63,590 nucleotides of DNA from CAYNFH01 sp964396385 (GCA_964396385.1 CAYNFH010000005.1:1-63590), one strand, 5' to 3'. Shown: positions 7,604-16,347, counted from the first letter of the stretch. Notes: generated by a model not told the origin, from the sequence alone. Numbers and translations: made by a program.

Positions 7604-9025
7604 ATGGAACTGGATCATGATGCCTGCTACCGCGCGCTGCTCGCGCACGACGCCCGCTTCGACGGCGCGTTCTTCGTCGGGGTCTCCACCACCGGAATCT
7701 ACTGCCGCACGGTATGTCCCGCCCGCAGCCCGAAGCGGGAGAGCTGCGCGTTCTTCCCCAGCGCGGCGGCCGCGGAGCGTGCGGGTTATCGTCCCTGCCT
7801 GCGCTGTCGCCCGGAGCTCGCCCCCGGCAGGGCTCGCGTCGATTCCGTGAGCCGCCTGGCTGCGCGGGCGGTCAGCCGCATCGAAGACGGTGCGCTCACC
7901 GACGGCAGCGTGGAGGATCTGGCCGCCGAGATGGGGGTGACCGGACGGCACCTGCGCCGCGTGGTAGAGCGGGAAATGGGCGTCACACCGGTGGAGCTCG
8001 CGCAGACGCAGCGGCTCTTGCTGGCCAAGCGGCTCCTCACCGATACGGACCTGCCGGTCATCGAGGTGGCGTTCGCGAGCGGGTTCTCCAGCCTCCGCCG
8101 GTTCAACGCCCTGTTTCAGGAGCGGTACCGCCTGCGGCCAACCGATCTTCGGAGAGGGAGGGGTACCGCTCTGACGGACTCGATAGTCTGCGAAGTGGCG
8201 TACCGCCCGCCGCTGGATTGGGATGCGCTCCTGGAGTTCCTGGCCGCGCGGGCGATTCCCGGCGTGGAGGCGGTGCAGGGGAGTCGCTACCTGAGGACGG
8301 CCGCGCTGCGCAAAGGGCGGGGATGGATCGCTGTCGAGCCCTCTGGCGTACGCGACACGCTGCGCGTAGAAGTCTCGGCCTCGCTCGCCCCGGCCCTTGT
8401 ACCGGCGCTGGCGCGCGTGAAGCGGCTGTTCGACCTCGCAGCGGACCCGCTCAAGATTGCGGAGCGGCTGGGGATCCTGGCCTCCGCCCGCCCAGGGCTG
8501 CGGGTGCCCGGCGCGTTCGACGGATTCGAGATGGCCCTCCGTGCAGTTCTCGGCCAGCAGGTGAGCGTCCGCGCCGCGACCATGCTGGCCGGTAGGTTCG
8601 CCGCTGCATTCGGCGAGGCCATCGACACGCCCATCCCGGCGCTCTCGCGCCTGACTCCGAGTGCGGACCGTGTGGCGGGCGCCACGGTGGACGAGGTCGC
8701 TTCCCTGGGCGTTCCCGGGGCGCGCGCAAAGGCGATCCTGACGCTCGCTCGTGAAGTTTGCGAGGGCCGCCTCGCGCTGAAACCGGGTGTGGATCCTGGA
8801 GCCACTATAGTGCGGATCGAATCGCTGCCCGGCCTCGGCCCCTGGACCGCCCAGTACATCGCGATGCGGGCGCTGGCGTGGCCGGATGCTTTCCCGCACA
8901 CAGACCTCGGAGTACGGAAGGCGCTCGGGGAGTCCGATCCGAAGCGGGTCCTCGCCGTCGCCGAAGCGTGGCGCCCCTGGCGGGCGTATGCCGTGATGCA
9001 CCTTTGGTGCAAGGATGAGGGATGA
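7604..9025 (+). CDS. Ada-AlkA fusion: methylphosphotriester sensor, AraC-type regulator and DNA-3-methyladenine glycosylase
   Basis: 473 residues. Ada zinc domain about 1-80 with Cys34, Cys38, Cys65 and Cys68; Cys34 in GIYCRTVCPA is the expected methyl acceptor. AraC helix-turn-helix about 95-180, AlkA amino domain about 190-290, then a helix-hairpin-helix glycosylase (LPGLGPWTAQYIAMRAL) with catalytic Asp434 in FPHTDLG. It would sense methylated phosphates, activate transcription and excise alkylated purines. ATG 7604 matches the usual start (MELDHDACYRALLAHDARFD). No ribosome site precedes it, but a TATCAT box sits a few bases upstream, so the message may be leaderless; ATG 7553 is the alternative. 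The last residues (KDEG-stop) are encoded by a repeat element. Confidence 0.92.
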   Translation: MELDHDACYRALLAHDARFDGAFFVGVSTTGIYCRTVCPARSPKRESCAFFPSAAAAERAGYRPCLRCRPELAPGRARVDSVSRLAARAVSRIEDGALTDGSVEDLAAEMGVTGRHLRRVVEREMGVTPVELAQTQRLLLAKRLLTDTDLPVIEVAFASGFSSLRRFNALFQERYRLRPTDLRRGRGTALTDSIVCEVAYRPPLDWDALLEFLAARAIPGVEAVQGSRYLRTAALRKGRGWIAVEPSGVRDTLRVEVSASLAPALVPALARVKRLFDLAADPLKIAERLGILASARPGLRVPGAFDGFEMALRAVLGQQVSVRAATMLAGRFAAAFGEAIDTPIPALSRLTPSADRVAGATVDEVASLGVPGARAKAILTLAREVCEGRLALKPGVDPGATIVRIESLPGLGPWTAQYIAMRALAWPDAFPHTDLGVRKALGESDPKRVLAVAEAWRPWRAYAVMHLWCKDEG

Positions 9026-9062
9026 GGGATGAGGGATGAATCCGGACCCTCACCTCTCACCT
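9013..9062. repeat. Iterated inverted-repeat element, copy 1
   Basis: Left arm of four GGATGAG-like 7-mers, core gaATCCGGA (9039-9046), right arm CCCTCACCTCTCACC, roughly the reverse complement of the left. Supplies the stop codon of the Ada-AlkA gene and fills the gap to ogt. Confidence 0.7.
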
Positions 9063-9072
9063 GGAGAATACA

Positions 9073-9564
9073 ATGACCTACTACACCTGTATGGACAGCC
9101 CAATTGGAGCGCTGATGCTGGTTTCGGATGGAACCGCGCTCACGACCGTCTACATGGCCGACCCGGCGCGCGGCCTGAGTCCGCAATGCGGCTGGCAGCA
9201 GAGCGAGGATGCCCGGCCGCTGGAGGAGGCGAGACGACAGCTCGAGGAGTACTTTGCGGGCTGCCGCACCACGTTCGACGTGCCGCTCAAGCCGCGTGGA
9301 ACGGAGTTCCAGCGCCGCGTGTGGCAGGAGCTCTGCCGCATTCCGTACGGCGTCACCATCAGCTATGGGGAGCTGGCGCGGCGCATTGGGAACCCGAACG
9401 CCTCCCGCGCCGTCGGGCTCGCGAACGGCCAGAACCCGCTCGCTATCGTGGTGCCCTGCCATCGCGTGATTGGCGCAAATGGCAAGCTGGTGGGGTATGG
9501 GGGTGGGTTGCCGCGCAAGCAGATGCTGCTGGAGCTGGAAAGGCGGGAAGGGCGGCCTTGCTAA
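9073..9564 (+). CDS. ogt: Methylated-DNA--protein-cysteine methyltransferase
   Basis: 163 residues, the usual length for Ogt/MGMT proteins. Suicide repair of O6-alkylguanine: Cys129 in VVPCHRVIG accepts the alkyl group. Also present are the helix-turn-helix stretch (FQRRVWQELCRIPYG, ISYGELARRIG), the arginine-finger region SRAVGLANGQNP and the amino-terminal motif MDSPIGALMLVSDG. It starts 47 bases after the Ada-AlkA gene on the same strand with a GGAGA site, so the two form an adaptive-response-like operon probably controlled by the fusion protein. Confidence 0.95.
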   Translation: MTYYTCMDSPIGALMLVSDGTALTTVYMADPARGLSPQCGWQQSEDARPLEEARRQLEEYFAGCRTTFDVPLKPRGTEFQRRVWQELCRIPYGVTISYGELARRIGNPNASRAVGLANGQNPLAIVVPCHRVIGANGKLVGYGGGLPRKQMLLELERREGRPC

Positions 9565-9565
9565 T

Positions 9566-10861
9566 CTACTCGGTTCGGCCCGCGGCGGTGAGCGCCTTGC
9601 GCAGCAGGTCGCGCGCCTCGGGGCTAGTCGGCCGCAGCTCCAGCGCCCGCTTGGCCTCCACGATTGCGTATTGGGGGTTCTGATGCTGGAGGTAGTAGCG
9701 GGCGACGTCCATGTGGGCTGCCGGATCGTTGGGCTGCAGGTCAACGCGCAGGGTCAGCCGGAGATGCGCATCGCTCACGGAGTGAGCACGCTGATACTCG
9801 CGGATCAGCGTGGCTCTCTTTTCTGGCTGACCCGTTCTGTTGTAGAGCTGTCCAAGCACGGAAAGCGCATTCTGAAAGCCAGGGTCGATGGCCCGGACCC
9901 GCTCAAGGTCCTGGATCGCGGCGGCCGTATTCCCCAGGCGAGACTCCGCCACTCCCCGCACATAGATTGCATTCAGGAGTCCCGGGTTCGACCGCAAGGC
10001 ATTCGTCGCATCCTGGATAGCCGCTTGAGGATTCAACATGGCCAGTTGGATCTCCGCTCGCCTCGCGAGATAGTAGGGCTTGTCCGGAAGCACAGGCAGT
10101 GCCTGATCAAGAAGCTTCAGCGCCTCCGCGTATCGGGTGTTGCGCCAGTAAAAGTCGATGAGCGGGGCGGTGATGGCCGGATCGTTCGGCGCGAGCCGGC
10201 GTGCAGTGAGCAGCTCCCTCTCGGCCAGCACGAAGTTGTTGTTCTGGATGTAGGCCATGCCTAGCGCCACGTGAAGATGCTCGTCGTTGGGGTGGGCCTT
10301 TACCGCGTCTATGAGGAGCTGGCGCGCCTGGGGATTCCAGCCGAGCATAACGTACCTGTACGCGAGGAGGCCCGATGCGCGGGCATCTTTAGGATGCAGG
10401 ACCAGCGCGCGCTTCAGCGCGTCGATCTCCAAGTCCGGATAGTTGCAGCCGTCGAATACCTCCGCGGCCGTGAGGAGCGGCTCTGCCCGTCCAGGAGCCA
10501 GCCTAACTGCCTCCTGGACCTCTTTCACTGCTTCAGGACACTGCTTCTGCCGCGCCAGCGCCAGCGCCAGCGCCTGGTGGGCGGCCGGATCCTTCGGCGC
10601 GGCTCCGGCCGCCCGACGCGCCGCATCCACCTCATCCCGCGCGGCCTGCTGGGCCTGCTGCTGGCGGAGACGCTCGGCCGCTTCCTGCCGGAGCCCCCGC
10701 GTGTCCTCGGCCAGCCTCCTTCTGAGAGGGATAGTTGCGAGCCACACCACTAGTAGGAGCGCCACAATCGCTAACAGGCCCTCCACGGGCAGACGCGATG
10801 TTCGTCGAGGCTGGCTATCCGCCGTCGGTGTCGGCTTTGCAGTAGCGCGCCGGGCTTTCAA
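9566..10861 (-). CDS. Membrane-anchored TPR protein (cassette 1, last gene)
   Basis: 431 residues. One transmembrane anchor at about 27-48 (GLLAIVALLLVVWLATIPL), a charged coiled-coil stretch about 50-90, then nine to ten TPR units of about 34 residues (for example HLHVALGMAYIQNNNFVLAERELL). The domain should lie outside the cytoplasmic membrane. The start is TTG 10861, placed inside a TTCAACC repeat four bases after the ASPIC gene's stop, so translation is probably coupled. It belongs to the LacI-pilin-small-TPR-ASPIC-TPR cassette. The partner is unknown; pairing of TPR with ASPIC/UnbV proteins recurs three times in this window. Confidence 0.8.
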   Translation of the reverse strand: MKARRATAKPTPTADSQPRRTSRLPVEGLLAIVALLLVVWLATIPLRRRLAEDTRGLRQEAAERLRQQQAQQAARDEVDAARRAAGAAPKDPAAHQALALALARQKQCPEAVKEVQEAVRLAPGRAEPLLTAAEVFDGCNYPDLEIDALKRALVLHPKDARASGLLAYRYVMLGWNPQARQLLIDAVKAHPNDEHLHVALGMAYIQNNNFVLAERELLTARRLAPNDPAITAPLIDFYWRNTRYAEALKLLDQALPVLPDKPYYLARRAEIQLAMLNPQAAIQDATNALRSNPGLLNAIYVRGVAESRLGNTAAAIQDLERVRAIDPGFQNALSVLGQLYNRTGQPEKRATLIREYQRAHSVSDAHLRLTLRVDLQPNDPAAHMDVARYYLQHQNPQYAIVEAKRALELRPTSPEARDLLRKALTAAGRTE

Positions 10862-10878
10862 CCTTCAACCTTCAACCA
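10857..10878. repeat. Iterated 7-mer (TTCAACC x3), half element, copy 2
   Basis: Three tandem TTCAACC units without a visible core or opposite arm. They contain the stop of the ASPIC gene and the TTG start of the next TPR gene. Confidence 0.6.
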
Positions 10879-12583
10879 GAGTCGTCAAGCGGTCCACGGG
10901 AACGTCGCGGTACTCCGTGCGGCGCCCGTCCGGCCAGCGGATGGCCACCTTCTCTACGGAAGTCGCAGCGCCAAGGCCAAAGTGCAGGCGCGGATCGTTC
11001 GCGGAGGCAAAGCTGAAGCAAGTATGCACGAATCCGGTCTGTTTACGGCCGCCGGCATAAAGCTCGACCGTTGCTCCGATAGCTTCCGCATCGGGGGCCC
11101 GAGACTTGAGCATCAGCTCCACCCAGTGCCGGCGCGGCATGTTGTTCCGCAATACCATGGCGGGGCCGCTGTTGTTGTTCACTACCATCGCGACGCCGCC
11201 GTCATTGAAAAGGTCCCCAAAGGCGAGGCCGCGTCCGACGGCGGGAGTAGTAACCGCCGGGCCCCCGTCGGAGGAGCGATCCTCAAAGACGCCATGTCCT
11301 CTATTTTCCAGATAGACGCGTGGCTCGCGGTAGTGAGACCCGGGCTGGATCTGGTCGATGTGGTCCTGCACGTGTCCGTTGGCGAGGAAGAGATCGAGCC
11401 AGCCGTCGTTGTTCAGGTCCGCAAACCCGACTCCGAAGGTCAGCAGGGGCCGGGTGACCGCCCCGATGCCGGCCTGCTGGGATACATCCTGGAATCCGCC
11501 CACGGGGCTGTAGCGCCAGAGCGGCTCCTCCTGGCCCTCGTAAACGCCGGTGGTGCACCCCAACGAGCCATCGCCCGTGAAGTCCCCGAAGTCGCACCCC
11601 ATATTGGAGACCGCCGCGCCCTCCCCGTTAAACGCGATGCCGGATTCCGCCGCGGTGTCGTGGAACCGGCCGCCGCCATCGTTGTGGTACAGGAAGTTGG
11701 CCGTTCCGTCGTTGGCCACAAACAGGTCCAGCTTACCGTCACGGTCGTAGTCCACCGTCACAATGCCCAACCCCCGCCCGGAGCTCTCCTGCAGCCCCCA
11801 TTGCGCAGTGACGTCCTTGAAGGTTCCGTCTCCCATATTGCGGTATGCCACGTCCGGCTCCGCCGGGTAGTCGTAGGGCGGACAGCTCGACGGGTATCCG
11901 CGAAAGTCGCAGAGCTGCTTGGACTGGGCGTTGAACTGGCAGTACCTGGCGACGTACAGGTCGGGCTTGCCGTCTCCATCCAGATCCGCAAAGGCGGCAG
12001 CAGTCGAGAAGCCGCCGGTCTCTACGCCTGCTCTCTGGGTCACGTCTTTGAACGTGCCGTTCCCCTCATTGTGGAAGAGGATGTTCTTACCATAGTAGGT
12101 GACATAAAGATCTAGCTTCCCATCTCCATCGTAATCTCCCACGGCGCATCCCATGCCGAAGCCGTGCCCCAGCCCCGCAACTCCGGCCTTCTGCGTCACG
12201 TCTGTGAAGGTGCCGTCGTGGTTGTTGTGGTACAGGTGGTTGCCGTCTCCGGGAGGTGACTTGCCGTTGACGAGGAAGATGTCCAGCCAGCCGTCATTGT
12301 CGTAGTCGAACACTCCGCAGCCCGAGCCGGTAGTCTCCACGATGTTGGCGCCCGCCCCCTGTCCGTTCTTGTGCTCGAAACGGATGCCTGCCTGCTGAGC
12401 GATTTCCGTGAAGAGAAACCGCCGGTCGTCTCCAGGCGGGGGGCGGCGGGTAGCGGGCGCCGGGCCGCAGCCGAAGAGGGCGAGGAGACAGAATGACGAG
12501 GCGACGCGGCGAACGGGCGAGGGGGCGAATCCGGACTCGCCGCGTCCCCGAGTCGCCGCGTCCCCGCGTCGGACCTCCGTCAT
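10865..12583 (-). CDS. FG-GAP/VCBS repeat lipoprotein with ASPIC/UnbV domain (cassette 1)
   Basis: 572 residues. A lipoprotein signal is seen (SSFCLLALFGC, lipid on Cys about 39). Many FG-GAP/VCBS calcium-binding loops follow (FDYDNDGWLDIFLVNG, GDYDGDGKLDLYVT, ADLDGDGKPDLYVA, ADLNNDGWLDLFLANG), giving an integrin-like propeller, with an ASPIC/UnbV domain at the carboxyl end (IGATVELYAGGRKQ ... LHFGLGAATSVEKVAIRWPDG). Probably a surface adhesion or ligand-binding protein. ATG 12583 overlaps the TPR stop (ATGA), indicating coupling. Odd: the stretch before the signal peptide, about residues 4-28, is encoded by a repeat element, giving an Arg/Gly-rich n-region. Confidence 0.88.
   Translation of the reverse strand: MTEVRRGDAATRGRGESGFAPSPVRRVASSFCLLALFGCGPAPATRRPPPGDDRRFLFTEIAQQAGIRFEHKNGQGAGANIVETTGSGCGVFDYDNDGWLDIFLVNGKSPPGDGNHLYHNNHDGTFTDVTQKAGVAGLGHGFGMGCAVGDYDGDGKLDLYVTYYGKNILFHNEGNGTFKDVTQRAGVETGGFSTAAAFADLDGDGKPDLYVARYCQFNAQSKQLCDFRGYPSSCPPYDYPAEPDVAYRNMGDGTFKDVTAQWGLQESSGRGLGIVTVDYDRDGKLDLFVANDGTANFLYHNDGGGRFHDTAAESGIAFNGEGAAVSNMGCDFGDFTGDGSLGCTTGVYEGQEEPLWRYSPVGGFQDVSQQAGIGAVTRPLLTFGVGFADLNNDGWLDLFLANGHVQDHIDQIQPGSHYREPRVYLENRGHGVFEDRSSDGGPAVTTPAVGRGLAFGDLFNDGGVAMVVNNNSGPAMVLRNNMPRRHWVELMLKSRAPDAEAIGATVELYAGGRKQTGFVHTCFSFASANDPRLHFGLGAATSVEKVAIRWPDGRRTEYRDVPVDRLTTLVEG
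12500..12572. repeat. Iterated inverted-repeat element inside a coding region, copy 3
   Basis: Left arm of GGCGANNN 8-mers (12500-12528), core gaATCCGGA, right arm TCGCCGCG/TCCCCGAG 8-mers (to 12572). It lies within the first 28 codons of the ASPIC gene and stays in frame. Confidence 0.65.
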
Positions 12584-13776
12584 CGCGCCGCCTGTTTGGC
12601 TTCCGTCAGCCGGCCCATGGACTTGAGCGCCGATACCAGCAGGTCACGCGCCTGCTGGTCGCGGGGATTCAGCCGGAGCGCCTCGCGCAGCTCTACGACA
12701 GCGTCCGGTAATTGCCCCGTGTTGAGGTAGGCCCGTCCCATGTCCCGATGTGCGTTGGAGTCCGCGGGGTTGCGCATTACGGCGTCCCGCGCGGCGGCAA
12801 ACCGCTGCTCCTGATCGAATATAGCGCCGTACTGTCTACGCAGCCGGCTGCCCCTTGCGCGCCGGGCCGGATCGTGGGAGCGCAGGTAGAGGCTGCCGAG
12901 ATACTCCGAAACGCGCTCAAATCGCGGATCCTTACGGTACGTGACCTCGTATTGCGGGATGGCCTGCTGCCACTTGCCCGTTAGCTCCAGCGCCCGACCC
13001 AGCCAGTAGTGTGCGTCCGTGTCTTCTGGCCTTATCTTGAGCGCCGCGCGCGCGGCTTGCTCCGCGTCCTTGAAACGTGGGGGATGCCAGCGCGTGTCCA
13101 GCAGGAGGTGCGCCATGCCGACGTATGCCGCCTCCCTCCTGCGGGCGTCCGGCGCCAGGCGAATCACGCGGCCCAGCAGCCCCTCCGCTTCGTTCATCCG
13201 GCCCTGAAGCCGGTCCGCCTCTGCGAGCAGCACCAGGAGCTGGGTGTTGTCCGGGTGGCGCTTCAGTCCTTCTCGCGCCGCCTGTTCCATGGCCGGATAT
13301 TGGAAGCGCATGTAGGCCTGGGTTGCCAGATCGCTGAAGATTCGCGGATCGTCCGGGTTTACACGGATCGCCTGGAAGATAAGCGGCCGGGCACGATCAA
13401 ACCAGGCCAGCCGAAGATAGATCTCGGCAATACGCAGGGCGCTGTCGGAGTCGGAAGGGTTGAGCCTGGCTGCCGCCGCCAGCTCCTCTATCTGCCGGTC
13501 CAGGTATCCCGAACGAGCGTAAATGGTTGCCAGCCGCTTATGGACGGTGGCGTTGGAAGGCGCGGCGCGCTCAGCTTCTCGAAGTGCGGCAGCCGCGGCC
13601 GGGAGGTTGCCGGACTTCTCGTATGCCTGAGCTTTACGGAGGAGCGGCGTGACGCTGCCGGACTTCTGCGGGCGCTGCGTCAATGCCGTGGTGGCCTCTG
13701 TCGGCAGACTTATGAGGCCGCATAGGGCCATGGAAATGACCGCGGCGTAACGACAGCCGCGGCGGCGGGAGAACAT
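12580..13776 (-). CDS. Exported TPR protein (cassette 1)
   Basis: 398 residues with a signal peptide (about 8-28, YAAVISMALCGLISLPTEA) and about eight TPR units (for example AQAYEKSGNLPAAAAALREA, MGRAYLNTGQLPDAVVELREALRLNP). It stands between the small membrane protein and the ASPIC gene and overlaps the latter by four bases (ATGA). No strong ribosome site precedes ATG 13776. Paralogous in position and layout to the TPR genes of cassettes 2 and 3. TPR arrays bind peptides or proteins, so a chaperone or scaffold role for the ASPIC partner is an inference. Confidence 0.82.
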   Translation of the reverse strand: MFSRRRGCRYAAVISMALCGLISLPTEATTALTQRPQKSGSVTPLLRKAQAYEKSGNLPAAAAALREAERAAPSNATVHKRLATIYARSGYLDRQIEELAAAARLNPSDSDSALRIAEIYLRLAWFDRARPLIFQAIRVNPDDPRIFSDLATQAYMRFQYPAMEQAAREGLKRHPDNTQLLVLLAEADRLQGRMNEAEGLLGRVIRLAPDARRREAAYVGMAHLLLDTRWHPPRFKDAEQAARAALKIRPEDTDAHYWLGRALELTGKWQQAIPQYEVTYRKDPRFERVSEYLGSLYLRSHDPARRARGSRLRRQYGAIFDQEQRFAAARDAVMRNPADSNAHRDMGRAYLNTGQLPDAVVELREALRLNPRDQQARDLLVSALKSMGRLTEAKQAAR

Positions 13777-13805
13777 GATTGGGTTGAGGCGAGAAGGAGA
13801 GTTAG

Positions 13806-14045
13806 CTACTTTGTGGCAGCGGAAGTACCCATCGAACTCGGCCCGGGCGGCATAGGCAGCGGCGTTCCGTGCTTCTTCAGATACTCCTCCTGCATTGCCT
13901 TGAGGCCCGATCCGGCTCGCGAATACGCCTCCTCGGTCGACATGCTTGGCTTGTGGAAATATCTAAAATAGAAGAAGACGCAGATAACGATCGCTACGAT
14001 GACCACGACGGCTATACCGGCCGGTCCACTAATGTTTTGCTTCAT
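13806..14045 (-). CDS. Small single-span membrane protein (cassette 1)
   Basis: 79 residues: one transmembrane segment at about 8-28 (GIAVVVIVAIVICVFFYFRYF), then a charged region and a Pro-rich tail (GTPLPMPPGPSSMG). ATG 14045 follows GGAAGGG. No family recognised. It holds the same place between pilin and TPR genes as the 88-residue lipoprotein of cassette 2, which also ends in a Gly/Pro-rich tail, so the two are probably functional counterparts. Confidence 0.7.
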   Translation of the reverse strand: MKQNISGPAGIAVVVIVAIVICVFFYFRYFHKPSMSTEEAYSRAGSGLKAMQEEYLKKHGTPLPMPPGPSSMGTSAATK

Positions 14046-14089
14046 CGCATCAAACCCTTCCAGGCTGGAGGTCAGCCGGACTCAGTATA

Positions 14090-14131
14090 CCAGTGGCGTC
14101 CCGAACCGGTTCCAACTCGGGACGCCACTGG
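14090..14131 (-). terminator. Strong intercistronic hairpin after the pilin gene
   Basis: CCAGTGGCGTCCCG (14090-14103) and its exact reverse complement (14118-14131), extended by one A-T pair, give a 15-bp stem with a 12-base loop starting ten bases after the pilin stop. No T-run follows, so a processing or stabilising hairpin that lets pilin exceed its downstream genes is as likely as a terminator. Confidence 0.55.
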
Positions 14132-14140
14132 GACAGTAGG

Positions 14141-15067
14141 CTATCCGCCGTTTACGTACGTACCCGCGTACAGATCGTTGGTAATGCGACTGTTCTTGTA
14201 GTACTTTGCGTGGCCATCCGCCAGGGCGATGTTGTCGCCTGCCGTATGGCGGGAGTAGCTGTCCCACGCCGGGGGCGCCTGGCTGCAGGGATCCGGATAG
14301 TAGAAGTCGAGCGTGGGATTGTTCAAGTAGCCTTCGGGATAAGCCACCTTGTGTATCAGACAGTAGTGCGCCGGGTCGTTCGGATCGTTCGGGTCCGGAG
14401 TGCGCGTCCACTGGCTGTAGTTCTTATAGGCGGAGCCGTTATAGGCCGAACCGGTCGTGGGGTACCACGCGTCAGCGACGAGCATCGTGGAAGCTACTTT
14501 GTCGAGCTGCGCCATCGACGTCCCCGACGTGCCGGGATACGGATTGGTGACCGGCCCGCCCAGCTCACCGAACTGCAGGGGCTCATTTACGCCATAGGAC
14601 ATAATGACGTGCCAGAGGGCCGGGTCAATGCCGTATCTCTGCATGTTCGCGTCGCCTTTTTGGGACCAGCCGCCCATCCCAGTGGCGCTCGGCGTGGCCT
14701 TCAGGCGATCATCCGGGCAAGCATAGACCCCGCCGTTCTTTACGTACGGATAGATGGCGTTGAACCACACGCCGCTGTATTTGGCCTGGCCGGCCGCGCC
14801 ATCCGGGCAGCCGGCAACCGGTCCGGCGTCCCTGTTGCACGACCATTCCCAGTACGGGAAGGTCTCGTCGTAATCCTGGGCGTACATCTGGAAACCCAGG
14901 TCCAACTGCTTGAGATTGGAAAGACACGAGATGGCGCGGGCCTTCTCGCGGGCCTGAGCGAACACCGGGAAGAGGATCGCCGCGAGAATCGCGATAATCG
15001 CGATGACGACGAGCAGCTCTATCAGGGTGAACGCCTGGCGCCCATGGTGTGTGCGCCTAGTAATCAT
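14141..15067 (-). CDS. DUF1559 prepilin-like protein (cassette 1)
   Basis: 308 residues. Type IV pilin-like leader RRTHHGRQA|FTLIELLVVIA with Glu5 and a hydrophobic helix, then FPVFAQAREKARA, SCLSNLKQLDLGFQMYAQDYDETFP and the carboxyl H-x-G block (ADGHAKYY) of DUF1559. It is expected to be processed by prepilin peptidase; residue -1 is Ala rather than Gly. ATG 15067 follows GAGGAG. DUF1559 proteins abound in Planctomycetota and Armatimonadota and may form pseudopili or surface structures. It lies directly downstream of the LacI gene and heads the cassette. Confidence 0.92.
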   Translation of the reverse strand: MITRRTHHGRQAFTLIELLVVIAIIAILAAILFPVFAQAREKARAISCLSNLKQLDLGFQMYAQDYDETFPYWEWSCNRDAGPVAGCPDGAAGQAKYSGVWFNAIYPYVKNGGVYACPDDRLKATPSATGMGGWSQKGDANMQRYGIDPALWHVIMSYGVNEPLQFGELGGPVTNPYPGTSGTSMAQLDKVASTMLVADAWYPTTGSAYNGSAYKNYSQWTRTPDPNDPNDPAHYCLIHKVAYPEGYLNNPTLDFYYPDPCSQAPPAWDSYSRHTAGDNIALADGHAKYYKNSRITNDLYAGTYVNGG

Positions 15068-15159
15068 TCTTGCACTCCTCTGTGTAAGAGATTGGGGAAT
15101 AGCGCCCTCACAGGTGGGGCGCGCATTAGATAATGCCGGGGAAACCACTGCCAAGAATG

Positions 15160-16221
15160 TCAAATGGTCGCGGTCACCTCCTTCACTCGGGGCGGAGCCG
15201 TGGACTGCCTCACCAGCAGCTCTACAGGGCAGACTGCGCAGTTTACGTTCTGGTTCCTGTCTGATCCAGCGATCCGGTCCACTGCCAGCTCGACGGCCGC
15301 TCTGCCCATCTGGTCCAGGTCCTGCCGGATGGTGGTCAGCGGCGGCGAGGTCACCGGGGCCGAAGGCGTGTCGTCAAATCCGATGACGGAGAGGTCCTCC
15401 GGAATCCTGAGACCGAGCTGAGAGGCCGTTCGGTACAGGTCCTCCGCCACAAAGTCGTTCCAGGCGAGCACCGCCGTGGCGGGCTTTTCGCATGCTACGA
15501 ACCGGCCCAGGACCTCCTCGGTTACGCCCACCTTCCACAGATAGGGAACGATGAGGTCTTCCCGCACCGGCAGCCCGAGCCGCTCAAGCGTTTCCTGGAA
15601 GGCGGCCACACGGGAGATGCAGTCGTATTCACGCCGGGGGCCGGTCAGGTAGCCGATATGCCGGTGCCCCAGCGCCGCAAGATGCTTCACGGCAGCGCGG
15701 ATGCCGGCTTCATTGTCGCTGTCCACCCAGAGGGTCTCCGGTTCCTTGCTGCGGCAGCACATGGTGACAACCGGAATGCCCGCTTCCCGCAGATGCCCGA
15801 TCAGGAGACAGTCCGGCGATGGATTGATGAGAATGAAAGCGTCGCTCCGCCCGTCCGCGTACCGGTCCAGCTCCTTGACGGAAGCGGCATCTCCCGGATA
15901 GCCGTAGACCATCGGGTTGTAGCCGCACTGCAGCGCCTGACTAAAGATAGCCGAGAGCAGCCCGTGCTCAAATGCGTGCACCGAGCGGCGAATGAACGGG
16001 CTGATGGTGCAGACCACGCCTAAGACGTCCGCGCGCTGCTTGGTGAGTGCGCGAGCCACGCCGTTCGGCCGGAACTGAAGCGACCGCGCGGCGTCAAAGA
16101 CGCGCTGGCGCGTGGCTTCGGGGATGTTGCTGTTTCCCTTGCCATTCAGAACCAGCGAGGCTGTCGTTTTGGAGACCCCGGCGATCCGGGCGACGTCTAC
16201 CAGGGTCGGGCGTGTCTTCAT
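15160..16221 (-). CDS. LacI-family transcriptional regulator (cassette 1)
   Basis: 353 residues: LacI helix-turn-helix at about 1-50 (PTLVDVARIAGVSKTTASLVLNG), hinge, then a periplasmic-binding-protein-like sensor (GVVCTISPFIRR, FDDTPSAPVTSPPLTTIRQD). LacI members answer to sugars or their derivatives; the ligand is unknown. ATG 16221 is chosen because the DNA-binding domain begins there; upstream residues look unrelated. A perfect 14-bp palindrome lies 22 bases upstream, suggesting autoregulation. The gene precedes the pilin on the same strand with a 92-base gap holding a small GC hairpin (about 15101-15121). Confidence 0.9.
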   Translation of the reverse strand: MKTRPTLVDVARIAGVSKTTASLVLNGKGNSNIPEATRQRVFDAARSLQFRPNGVARALTKQRADVLGVVCTISPFIRRSVHAFEHGLLSAIFSQALQCGYNPMVYGYPGDAASVKELDRYADGRSDAFILINPSPDCLLIGHLREAGIPVVTMCCRSKEPETLWVDSDNEAGIRAAVKHLAALGHRHIGYLTGPRREYDCISRVAAFQETLERLGLPVREDLIVPYLWKVGVTEEVLGRFVACEKPATAVLAWNDFVAEDLYRTASQLGLRIPEDLSVIGFDDTPSAPVTSPPLTTIRQDLDQMGRAAVELAVDRIAGSDRNQNVNCAVCPVELLVRQSTAPPRVKEVTATI

Positions 16222-16242
16222 GGGGCGCGAAGGTTCCGGCTG

Positions 16243-16256
16243 GTAAACCGGTTTAC
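16243..16256. promoter_or_regulatory. LacI-type operator upstream of cassette 1 regulator
   Basis: GTAAACCGGTTTAC is a perfect palindrome with a central CG, typical of LacI-family sites, 22 bases before ATG 16221. A second site, TTAAGC-TT-GCTTAA (16301-16314), lies about 58 bases further upstream; the pair could support looping. Confidence 0.6.
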
Positions 16257-16347
16257 TGCGTGGGACAAAGATAACAGATGAGCGGACGGATGTCAATAGG
16301 TTAAGCTTGCTTAATTTTGAGGAGGGAGGGAAAGCGGGGAAGCCTAA

